NCBI RefSeq assembly: GCF_024105635.1
Contig: NZ_WYDQ01000001.1
Coordinates: 3,968,501 to 4,032,500, forward strand
Origin: Oceanicola sp. 502str15
GTDB taxonomy: Bacteria > Pseudomonadota > Alphaproteobacteria > Rhodobacterales > Rhodobacteraceae
Direction: 5' to 3'
Length of the DNA stretch: 64,000 nucleotides
Under the pieces are notes generated by a model. The model was not told where the DNA came from. It saw only the letters and a list, made by a program, of their open reading frames with translations, and ran no database searches. Position numbers and translations under genes: made by a program. Shown here piece by piece: positions 7,997-16,042 of this stretch (positions are counted from its first letter, which is position 1; each line of letters begins with the position of its first letter).

Positions 7997-8992
7997 ATGC
8001 CATCCTCGAAAACGCCTATGGGCGAGCATGACCACCTGCTGGAGATCTACGAAACGGAAGTCGAGGTCGAATATCGCGGCGAGCGATACTGCGTCCGTGA
8101 CAACGGCGCAGTCTATCGACTGAACGAATTCCGGAAACGCCCCCGTCCGCTTGACAAAACATGGACCTTCGGACGCCAAAACCTCACGACCGGCTATCAC
8201 CTTCTGGCCGGTGTGCCGATCCACCGCATTGTTTGCAGCGCCTTCAACGGTCCGCCACCCTCTGATCATCATGTTGTCGATCACATCGACACCAACAGGG
8301 CGAATAACAGGCCCGAGAACCTACGCTGGCTCACTAGGCTTGAAAACGCACTCCTGAACGAAATCACCGCACGCCGCATTGAGCTGGCCTATGGTTCGAT
8401 AGAAGCGTTTCTCGAAGATCCGTCCAGACCCATTAACGAAACGTCCTTTCCCGATATCTCATGGATGCGGACTGTGACCAAGGAAGAAGGTGCCAAAACC
8501 AAGTCTCGTTTCGAGGCGTGGGCGAAGAGCGGATCGGTCCCAAGCGGAGGCGCAATCGGCGAGTGGCTGTACGGCACCCGTGAGCGAGCTGACTTCGAGC
8601 CGGAGCCGGAAGAGTATGAAAGCCTGACACCATCGGCGATCCAAGTGAAGTGGAAGGTCCCGACCGAGTTTCCCGGATGCCCAGAGGCGGTGTCGGAAGA
8701 TGGTTTGGAGCGATACGCTCAGAACCTCCGGTTCAGCGGGGTCTTCGCCCGGAACGATATCTACCAGAGCTTGGTCGTTCAGTGCGCGCTCGTCGAAGAC
8801 GGGCTGGTAGTTCTTACCCGTGCTGCGGAAGCTGACGCGATCAAGGACTGGGCTGTCGCCATGATTACGATCCGTGGTGAGCTGTTCGTTCACCGCAGCG
8901 AGCATCAGTATTTCACGCTTCAGGGAGCGCTGAAGACCTTCTGCGAGCTGACCGGCGAGAGTTTGGAGGACAGCATCGACGACTATACGTGA
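7997..8992 (+). CDS. HNH endonuclease-like protein
   Basis: This 331-residue protein has an HNH module at about residues 74-113: IHRIVCSAFNG, then VVDHIDTNRANNRPENLRWLT. This is the pattern of NUMOD/HNH_3-type nucleases, in which the D-H pair and the later asparagines bind metal. The N-terminal segment (VEYRGERYCVRDNGAVYRLNE) resembles the NUMOD-like strand found before such domains. The C-terminal two thirds are unrecognised. GGAG lies six bases before the ATG. The gene faces a 1263-residue protein on the other strand in accessory DNA, so a defence or mobile-element role is possible but unproven. Confidence 0.8.
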   Translation: MPSSKTPMGEHDHLLEIYETEVEVEYRGERYCVRDNGAVYRLNEFRKRPRPLDKTWTFGRQNLTTGYHLLAGVPIHRIVCSAFNGPPPSDHHVVDHIDTNRANNRPENLRWLTRLENALLNEITARRIELAYGSIEAFLEDPSRPINETSFPDISWMRTVTKEEGAKTKSRFEAWAKSGSVPSGGAIGEWLYGTRERADFEPEPEEYESLTPSAIQVKWKVPTEFPGCPEAVSEDGLERYAQNLRFSGVFARNDIYQSLVVQCALVEDGLVVLTRAAEADAIKDWAVAMITIRGELFVHRSEHQYFTLQGALKTFCELTGESLEDSIDDYT

Positions 8993-9123
8993 AGGGCGCA
9001 CCATGCATCTTGTTGTATTTGTCAGGCCAGCTCAAATGCCGGGCCGGCCCAAACCTGACCTTCGCCCTAGCTTCCAAATGCTGCAGCGCTACTCTCGTAA
9101 AGCTGTCATCGGATTGCTCCGTA

Positions 9124-12100
9124 TCAAGGATGCCAGCGTTCGCCCACTGCCGCCTGCTCGTCTTCTCGACGGGCATCCCATTCATACCCTTCTGCAATGG
9201 ATATGAAGCTTTCCGACAACCGGGGGTGGGAATTACCATATCTAGCTGCCAAGTCTCGATAACGCTCTGCAAGTCTGCGCTCTTGCTCTCCGCCATCATA
9301 TGGGCTGCGCGTGGTTACACCTCGTGCATTTCTGACCCCCATACAAAACCGTTCCCTTAGTCCAGCGTGTTCAGAGCGATCTAAAAAATCCAAGATGACG
9401 TCAGGCAACCAGTCATCCCATGGCCGTCTCCTCGCCATTCGTGCCAGCAAAGCCCCAAAATGGATTTCAGCTACTTCCTTGCGGTCAGCTTCCGCCGCAA
9501 GTCGAAGGGCGCTATCTGCCCATGTGGTGAATTCATCCGGAGACACCACGCCGTTCTCATCGCATCCGGGAACTCTTTTCCAACCCTCCAGAGAGTGATA
9601 GGCTAGCTCGGCAAGGAACTTGCGCCTCTCCGCCGATAGCTTTTCTCGCTCGGGTTCGTCCGCGCCATCGCGCCGATGATATTGCCAGCAGAGCAACTCA
9701 ACAAAGAGATTTGGATCCCGAGAAAGCTGCCGGTGCAAAGCCAGCGTTCGCTCGTGATCTCGATGACCGTATGAGCACAAGAGCTTGACGAAGGGCAGTT
9801 CTAGATTGGCGATTTGGTCGTCGGAGATCGCTTCGTCTTCATCGAGGAGCTGAAACACCTCATCTAGGTTGTACGAACTTGGAAAAGGCCCCTCCACTTC
9901 CTCGCCGCGAGCAACAGCTTGTAGGATATCTAGCCAACGGTTGGCTGGCAGCTTGTTTCTCCACAGAGAAACGGCTGAGAACGCTGATCTCGGCCGCTGA
10001 TATTCAAGAAGCTTTGTAACGGCGTACTCCACTTCGTCGGACGGCGTGTCATCCCAAATATGAATTGATGCTGAATTCCAAAATGCAGAAGCCACGTCTT
10101 CGCCCAAACTTTCTGCGACCTGCCAGCCAATTGAACGACCAGGAAGGTGCTCGGCGAATCTCAGGCGCTCCACTTCACTGTTCAGAATTCCTTGTGCCTC
10201 TAGGCCAGCCACGACTGCGGCAAGGTCGATCCAACCTGCGCTCCATAGCAGTTGCCGTAGGAATGCATTGGACTGATCATTTGCCTCGGTGCGCAGCGCA
10301 GCCGAGACCCAGTGGGTCGCCGTTTCCACTGCCGCATCTTGCGCGACCAAGACTTGAGCCACCAGTTCTGGTTGCTTAACGCTAAGCGCAAACGGAAGAA
10401 CCGCTTGATCTCCCAATTGCTCCCTGATTTCATCGATGGCATTTCGGCGGCGCTCTTCGACAAGTGCGTTTCGCTCCTGCCATGACAAGCGCCCATTTCC
10501 TTCGTCTTCCACCAGCGCACGCCACTCAACGTGGGATGTTTCAAACAGCCAACGGTGGCGAGCAGTCGGCGACTGAGAGGACAAAGCCTCTTCCATGCGC
10601 CGAAGCGCGGCTGCCAACTGTTCGTCCTCTTCACCTTCCTGATAAGCACGAAGAACATCGCGCCGACGAAGGTTGTGCCGAAGATCAGCTTTGTCCTCAT
10701 CGGTTGCTGTCGCTGACCAACTCTCGACCTCGATGACCAAGCGAGACAGGTCATCAGGATGAATACGTGTCGTGACTTCTAACAGCTGTTCAAGCTCCAA
10801 CTTTTCAAATGGAGCCAAGTCGAGCAGTAGGCGGCTGGCTTCGACCGCCGCTGCGCGGACATCCGCATTTGTCGGTGACTGCACTTCAGTATCCAGTGCT
10901 CGCCATTGCGGCCTCGCGGTGCGTGAAGCGAAACTTGGGCCACCTCCTGGAAGAAGAGAGATGCAGACGTCCATCACAGCATGTCGAAACTGCCCTGACA
11001 TGCGCCGCAAGGCAGCCATCCTTTCCGCAGCACTGAGAGCGGTGGCAGGCAGCCAAGCCCTGAACAGAGAACGGGCGGTTGATTTCGGCGAGTTTGACCA
11101 GTTGTCTTCCACCTCCAGACGGCGAAGGCCAAAAACAATCTCTGCGACACGAGAAAAGTGGACAGGGTGCCAAGCCAAAAGTTCAAGCGCCCAAAGCAAA
11201 TTGGTCCGCAAGCACTCGCCACTCACCAAGCCTTCAGTGGTTCCCATGATGGCGCGTATGGCAGGTTCTGGCTCTCTAAGCTCAGCTTCAAGGCAATCAA
11301 GGAACGCAGATGGAGATGCCTCCGCCAATGTTCGTAGGTGCCCCCGAATAGAAAGCCAACGTTCTTGGTCAGCACCTTGCATTAGGGACCGAACGACTTG
11401 CGCGGCACGGTGTGAAAGGTCAACTCCCAACCTGTCACCGCAGATTTCTGCACCATGAACGGATAGAATGCACAACGCGTCGCCGAGACCGGAAAGCAAG
11501 GCACCCGAAAAACTTCGCGCGTGACCCAAAACATTGGCCATGTACCACTGATCTTGAGGTAGGTCTAAGGCGGGGTCTCTATCGCCCAGCAACTCCGGCA
11601 AAAGTTGAAAGAAACGGTCCAGATCGTCTCGATCTATGTAAGGCCCTACGGCAAAAAGTGCGTCGATTTGGGATACAACGACATTCACATTCCTATAGTG
11701 AGCAATTGGTGCGTCGTTAAAAGCGAGCAGTTCGTCTCGAACTGGTTCTACTTCACCATCCCGAAAATCACCCAATAGCTGGAGAATTGTGCTGTCATCC
11801 ATGTTCTCGCGCTCAACCCACGAGCCCGCCAATGCGAACGGGAGGACACGTTTTGCCGCTGCGCGATCTCTAACCCAACTAGGCCGCCGAACCTCAGGAT
11901 CACCAGAGAGCTGACGCCGCAATACAGGAACAGAATGACCGATCTTGATGGAGAGGTTATCCGCGTCATCACGCGATAGCCCCATACTCTCGAGTTCAGC
12001 GCGAAAGGTATCTGAGGGGACGTGCGAAAGCAGCAGTGCCTCCCGGACGTCTAAACGACCCTTGGGATAGGCGCGGACAATGGTCAAATTTCGTCGATCA

Positions 12101-12915
12101 CCAAAGTCCAACTCCTCCCCATCTTCAACATCCGCAACGACAATAAGGTGGTTTGCGCTCGTAGGAATTCTGGCATCGCGAGATGTGGCAACAACTGTCG
12201 TATCAAGAAGATCGAGGGCATCGGCCTCGATCATTGTCGCAACGACAAATGCAACGGCCTCCCCTCTATCGTCAGCTTGAACCGGGACTATTTGCTCTCG
12301 GTCGCGCAGCTTCTGCAACAACACGCTCTGCTCGTTGTGCCGCCTAGAAGAAACAAGCTTGATGGACAATGGCGGCACCGAAGCTGTCGCCCAGCTATTC
12401 CACCATTCGTGAGGTGTCTTCAGCCCAGGCCAGGCGACACCCAGCTTTTTACCCAACCAGCGGGCCGTGGCAGGCGCTTCTTCCAGCCAAGTTTCAAGGT
12501 CTATGGCGTCGAATGCCTCAACGGTCGCCCAAGCGCCTTCACCACGTCGCTCTTCAAGCCAGTCTTCTTTTCCGTTCCACCTCCTCGGCGTCACGAAGAC
12601 GAATGCACTATTCTCGCGCTGGTCTTGCGGCGTTTCTTCAGTTCTCTTTCGATAATCACCGTCGGCTTTACTTCGAGGGTCTACATTGCAACCCATTTCC
12701 CATACGCTTCGGCCTTCCGGCACCCAGACTGTTCCGGCTTCACATTCCACTTGACCGTCAAGCCCAGGCAAATCGACCGCCTCGTTTCCGGGAAAGCGCA
12801 TTGAGACAAGGGATTCCGTGGTTTCCCTAATCAGTCGACGAACAAGTATTGGTAGGTGGTTACGACATTCGTGGCGGTCGGCCCATTGGCGTATTGCAGT
12901 TTCATCAACCGGCAT
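9124..12915 (-). CDS. Large protein with nuclease-like N-terminus, degenerate NTPase-like middle and helical C-terminus
   Basis: I do not recognise a named family for this 1263-residue protein. The first 160 residues (LPILVRRLIR, LDGQVECEAG, SVWEMGCNVDPRSKA, AFVFVTPRRW, DLETWLEEAP) have the spacing of a PD-(D/E)XK-like nuclease: D53, E73 and a possibly displaced lysine at K83. Residues about 190-360 resemble a STAND-type NTPase with its winged-helix part (SMGLSRDDADNLSIKIGHSVPVLRRQLSG), but no Walker A lysine motif is present where one would be expected (VPVQADDRGEAVAFV). The remaining 850 residues look like alpha-helical repeats. The architecture resembles large antiphage sensor-effectors; the function is not established. 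Confidence 0.6.
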   Translation of the reverse strand: MPVDETAIRQWADRHECRNHLPILVRRLIRETTESLVSMRFPGNEAVDLPGLDGQVECEAGTVWVPEGRSVWEMGCNVDPRSKADGDYRKRTEETPQDQRENSAFVFVTPRRWNGKEDWLEERRGEGAWATVEAFDAIDLETWLEEAPATARWLGKKLGVAWPGLKTPHEWWNSWATASVPPLSIKLVSSRRHNEQSVLLQKLRDREQIVPVQADDRGEAVAFVVATMIEADALDLLDTTVVATSRDARIPTSANHLIVVADVEDGEELDFGDRRNLTIVRAYPKGRLDVREALLLSHVPSDTFRAELESMGLSRDDADNLSIKIGHSVPVLRRQLSGDPEVRRPSWVRDRAAAKRVLPFALAGSWVERENMDDSTILQLLGDFRDGEVEPVRDELLAFNDAPIAHYRNVNVVVSQIDALFAVGPYIDRDDLDRFFQLLPELLGDRDPALDLPQDQWYMANVLGHARSFSGALLSGLGDALCILSVHGAEICGDRLGVDLSHRAAQVVRSLMQGADQERWLSIRGHLRTLAEASPSAFLDCLEAELREPEPAIRAIMGTTEGLVSGECLRTNLLWALELLAWHPVHFSRVAEIVFGLRRLEVEDNWSNSPKSTARSLFRAWLPATALSAAERMAALRRMSGQFRHAVMDVCISLLPGGGPSFASRTARPQWRALDTEVQSPTNADVRAAAVEASRLLLDLAPFEKLELEQLLEVTTRIHPDDLSRLVIEVESWSATATDEDKADLRHNLRRRDVLRAYQEGEEDEQLAAALRRMEEALSSQSPTARHRWLFETSHVEWRALVEDEGNGRLSWQERNALVEERRRNAIDEIREQLGDQAVLPFALSVKQPELVAQVLVAQDAAVETATHWVSAALRTEANDQSNAFLRQLLWSAGWIDLAAVVAGLEAQGILNSEVERLRFAEHLPGRSIGWQVAESLGEDVASAFWNSASIHIWDDTPSDEVEYAVTKLLEYQRPRSAFSAVSLWRNKLPANRWLDILQAVARGEEVEGPFPSSYNLDEVFQLLDEDEAISDDQIANLELPFVKLLCSYGHRDHERTLALHRQLSRDPNLFVELLCWQYHRRDGADEPEREKLSAERRKFLAELAYHSLEGWKRVPGCDENGVVSPDEFTTWADSALRLAAEADRKEVAEIHFGALLARMARRRPWDDWLPDVILDFLDRSEHAGLRERFCMGVRNARGVTTRSPYDGGEQERRLAERYRDLAARYGNSHPRLSESFISIAEGYEWDARREDEQAAVGERWHP

Positions 12916-13258
12916 AGTGACCTCATTGGGCTTAGGACTCTGTTCAACCCAGAGTAAGCGTTTGAGTTGATTTGATGCAATGCGTCCGGTGAGAGTAAAG
13001 TCTGCTTTGTGGGGGTGCGAATGAAAATCTTGCGCTTGCAGCTAATGACCGCTCTCCGCCCATTTCGACAACTAGCAAGGTGGCCTTGGTGAATGTTTTG
13101 CGCCCGACTTCCAGTCGCTCGCTGGACTTCAGCGGCAAGTAGAGCGGTACTGCCTCTGAGATTCGCGACGCACCTGTCGTTCGGCTCTCTGCCCGGGCCT
13201 CCGGGCTCTGCCTGGTAGCAGGGGCAGGGTGCTCCTGCGCTGAGCGCAGGAGAGCCAG
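12916..13258. other. Intergenic stretch leading into recombinase cassette 1
   Basis: I see no gene in this stretch. From 13122 onward it is homologous to the DNA before the second recombinase cassette at 58232, and in both cases the repeat begins exactly 137 bp before the DUF3489 start codon. A short inverted stretch around GGTGCTCCTGC and GCGCAGGAG, just before the start codon, is conserved in both copies and places an AGGAGA ribosome site before the ATG. Confidence 0.6.
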
Positions 13259-13510
13259 ATGACCAAGGGAAACGAGACGTCCAAGACCAAACCCCGCACC
13301 ACCAAGAAGATGCAGCTGATCCGCCTGCTAAAGGCGAAGGCGGGCGCAGATATCGCGAGCCTCAGCACCCGGCTGGAGTGGCAGCCGCACACAACCCGCG
13401 CGGCGTTATCGGGGCTGCGGAAGGCCGGTTACGAGATCGGCGTGGAGCGCCCAGAGGGCAAGGCGCCGCGCTACCGCATCACAGGCGTGCCGGAGGCAGA
13501 AAATGGGTGA
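13259..13510 (+). CDS. DUF3489 domain protein, copy 1
   Basis: The 83-residue basic protein carries a winged-helix-like DUF3489 pattern: KKMQLIRLLKAKAGADIASLSTRLEWQPHTTRAALSGLRKAGYEI, then RPEGKAPRYRI. Such proteins co-occur with DUF2924 proteins and large serine recombinases on alphaproteobacterial mobile elements and probably help recognise DNA, though no role has been demonstrated to my knowledge. The stop codon lies eight bases inside the next gene's frame, indicating coupled translation. In copy 2 this stop codon has been lost. Confidence 0.85.
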   Translation: MTKGNETSKTKPRTTKKMQLIRLLKAKAGADIASLSTRLEWQPHTTRAALSGLRKAGYEIGVERPEGKAPRYRITGVPEAENG

Positions 13511-13910
13511 GCCCCACCCGGATCGGCAAGCCACCGTCGCGGGGTGGGAGGAGATCTTCGGGTCTCCTCCGCCTGCCTACCTGTCGGTCGACTTCATGGC
13601 GCGGGCCATCGCGCACGAGAAACAGTGCCGGCAACACGGCAGGTTGCCGGAGAACCTTCGGCGAGACCTGCGCCGTATCGCCGAAGGACAGAGCGTTTCG
13701 AAAGCGGTCGGTAAGCGGGTCCGCGCGGGCGCCCATCTCGTGCGGGAGTGGAACGGGCGCACCTACCAGGTCGAGGTGGTCGAGGGCGGCTACCGGCTGG
13801 ACAGCAAAACCTGGCCGTCGCTCTCGGCGGTGGCGAAGCACATCACCGGCACCGCCTGGTCAGGCCCGAGATTTTTCGGCCTGAAGGGCAGGGCAGGGGC
13901 GAAGGCATGA
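13503..13910 (+). CDS. DUF2924 domain protein, copy 1
   Basis: This 135-residue protein ends with the signature AGAHLVREWNGRTYQVEVVEGGYRLD, then WPSLSAVAKHITGTAWSGPRFFGLKG, characteristic of DUF2924. The N-terminal part has a helical segment around RRDLRRIAEGQSVSK. DUF2924 genes almost always sit immediately upstream of serine recombinase genes, and here the stop overlaps the recombinase ATG as ATGA. It is likely an accessory DNA-binding partner of the recombinase, an inference from context only. Confidence 0.88.
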   Translation: MGEPHPDRQATVAGWEEIFGSPPPAYLSVDFMARAIAHEKQCRQHGRLPENLRRDLRRIAEGQSVSKAVGKRVRAGAHLVREWNGRTYQVEVVEGGYRLDSKTWPSLSAVAKHITGTAWSGPRFFGLKGRAGAKA

Positions 13911-15546
13911 AAAAGATCCGCTGCGCCATCTACACCCGCAAGAGCTCCGAGGACGGGCTGGAGCAGGCGTTCAACTCGCTACATGCCCAGCGGGAGGCCT
14001 GCGCGGCCTACATCGCCAGCCAGAAGCACGAGGGGTGGATGGCACTGCCGGATCACTATGATGATGGCGGCCTGTCAGGCGGGAGCCTCGAGCGCCCGGC
14101 GCTGCAACAACTCCTGGAGGACATGCAGCAGGGCCGGATCGACCAGATCGTCGTCTACAAGATCGACCGTCTCACCCGATCGCTCGCCGACTTCGCCAAG
14201 ATCGTCGATGTCCTCGAGGCGGCCGGCGCCTCCTTTGTCTCGGTCACCCAGTGCTTCAACACCGCCACCAGCATGGGGCGGCTGACACTGAACATGCTGC
14301 TCAGCTTCGCCCAGTTCGAGCGCGAGGTGACCGCCGAGCGCATCCGCGACAAGATCGCCGCCTCCAAGCGCAAGGGGCTCTGGATGGGGGGCAGGTGCCT
14401 TTGGGCTACCAAGCCGACGGGCGGACGCTGGTGATCGACGAAGCGGAAGCGGAGACGATCCGCAAGATCTATGACCTCTACGAGGAGCATCGCACCGTGA
14501 TCGCGGTGCGCGATGCGGCCTCGGGTCTGGGGCTTCGGAGCCGACTGCGTCACAGAGCAGGCGGAACAACCACCGGCGGGCGCCCCTTTGACCGGGGCCA
14601 CGTCCATCACATCCTGACCAACCCACTCTACGCCGGCCGGATCCGGCACCGGAAGAAGGTCTACGACGGCGCTCATCCGGCGATCATCGACCCCGAACGC
14701 TGGGACAGTATCCAAACCTTGCTGCAACAGGCATCCGCACGGCAACGTGGTCAGGGCAGGGCGGCGCGCACCAGCCTGCTCTGCGGCAGGCTCTTCGATG
14801 AGACCGGGGATCGCCTCACACCCTCTCACACGAAGACGCGGAAAGGCACGCGGTTGCGCTACTACATCTCCAACCGGCTGGTCGCGAGCCGGGCAGAGGA
14901 GCACCCCGACGCGTGGCGCCTGCCGGCGGAGGAATTGGAACGGCGCGTGGCCGGGCCGGTCTGGAAGGTGCTCACAGACCCTGGCCTGCCTGGACAGTTG
15001 CTGATCCAGCCGAGCGCCGATGCCATCGGGAAGATGGCGCCAAGGCTCGATGCACTCAAAACTGACGGCGACACCGCCGTTCTTCTTGAGCTGGTCCAGC
15101 GGATCGAAGTTGCGACCGGAACCTTGCAGCTCGTATTGGACCCAGGTGCCATCGCGACCCAGATTGGGATCCAAGCAGATGACATTCGGTCCGAGCCAAT
15201 CACCCGCGACTCCCCGTTCCAGCTTCGCAAGCGTGGTGTCGAGACACGGATCATCCTGGCCGATGCTCCGCCGGAAACCGACGAGACCCTCCTCCGCAAC
15301 ATCGCGCGGGCGCAGTCCTGGTTCGAGCGAGTGCGCGCTGGCGAGACCTTCGACGACATCGCCAGGACCAGCAACACCTCGAAGCGCCGAATCCAACAGA
15401 TGATCGCCCTCGCCTTTCTCGCGCCGGATATCGTTCGGGAAGTCATGGCGGGGACCCAGCCGGTCGGCTTCACGTCCGAATGGTGCCTACGGAATCCCTT
15501 GCCCAGCGATTGGGCTGAGCAGCGCCGCGTGGTCGCTGCGCTCTGA
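13907..15546 (+). pseudogene. Large serine recombinase, frameshifted (copy 1)
   Basis: The first 160 codons encode a resolvase domain (CAIYTRKSSEDG with the catalytic serine, YKIDRLTRSLADFAKI, AQFEREVTAERIRDKI), but the frame breaks after KGLWMGG and continues in another frame as the recombinase and C-terminal domains (HHILTNPLYAGRIRHR, SLLCGRLFDETGDRLTPSHTKT, RLRYYISNRLV). Compared with the intact copy at 59032, exactly one G is missing from a run of six Gs near 14386-14391. A sequencing error or slippage in the G run is also possible. If real, the product is a 175-residue truncated protein without the DNA-binding part. Confidence 0.85.
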
Positions 15547-15709
15547 TCCCGAAAAATCGGAAACTCGCATGGCGAAAACCCCGCGCAGAGACTTTGGCTA
15601 TATCTAGGGTCATTCTGGCGGTTACTTCCGGTCTGCGCAGAACGCCAGATCCCGCAACGCTCTGAAATCTAGCGATAACGTGGGCGGCAACTCGCATGGT
15701 CTCGTTTCA

Positions 15710-15728
15710 GGAAAGTGCCTGGCTGGGG
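15710..15728. repeat. 19-bp direct repeat, candidate internal attachment site
   Basis: GGAAAGTGCCTGGCTGGGG is present here and again at 60836-60854, where its last nine bases (TGGCTGGGG) are the 3' end of tRNA-Gln read on the other strand. Here only that tRNA fragment remains. It sits 163 bp after the frameshifted recombinase, the same distance as between the intact recombinase and the tRNA. This is what an attachment site left by tRNA-targeted integration would look like. Confidence 0.75.
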
Positions 15729-16042
15729 ACGCAGTCCACCGCCATCGGGTCTGGGGTGAAATTCCCTGCTATCAGGGAAGCTGCAGGGAAAACCCTAGGA
15801 ATCTGGCGCGCCTAAGGGTTCATGGGGCGCTAAACCGAAGTAATTTCGGGGCGTTGCGTGGAAATTCCCTAAGCTCGTAACAGGGAAATCGTAGCGTCGG
15901 TTCAGGGAATGGGCCGGGAAAACAGTGACCTTCAGGACGCGATCACTGAAGTCAAAGAACGGTAGCTGTGGGCCTGCCTGGCACATCCTTACTTCCTATC
16001 TTATCGTTCTGTTCACAAAGGCATTTGGAGTAAAGTTGACGT
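15729..16042. promoter_or_regulatory. Left island end with clustered CAGGGAA / TTCCCTG repeats
   Basis: No gene is seen in this stretch. It contains four CAGGGAA words (15773, 15784, 15881, 15903). The first is paired with TTCCCTG across four bases as a perfect 7-bp inverted repeat at 15762-15779, and the third follows TTCCCT ten bases earlier (15865-15870). Such a cluster immediately inside the attachment repeat could be recombinase arm-type sites, an operator array or a replication/partition-type site. The downstream helicase gene starts with TTG at 16043 after GGAG. Confidence 0.5.

Larger units (their letters stand above)
13122..15728 (+). repeat. Recombinase cassette, copy 1 (direct repeat of 58232-60854)
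   Basis: This segment and 58232-60854 carry the same gene order (DUF3489, DUF2924, serine recombinase), the same upstream block and the same distance (163 bp) from the recombinase stop to a 19-bp repeat. The copies differ in length by 16 bp: five extra codons in the second DUF3489 gene and one base lost in the first recombinase. Both lie on the same strand, so homologous recombination between them would delete about 45 kb. Confidence 0.85.

Noticed and set aside
12944..13138. 64-codon reverse frame before cassette 1
   Set aside because: It runs into the conserved repeat boundary, has no ribosome site and no homology-like pattern.
15762..15909. CAGGGAA cluster as a CRISPR array
   Set aside because: Repeat units are only 7 bp and unevenly spaced, and no cas gene is in the window. 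No CRISPR array was seen anywhere.
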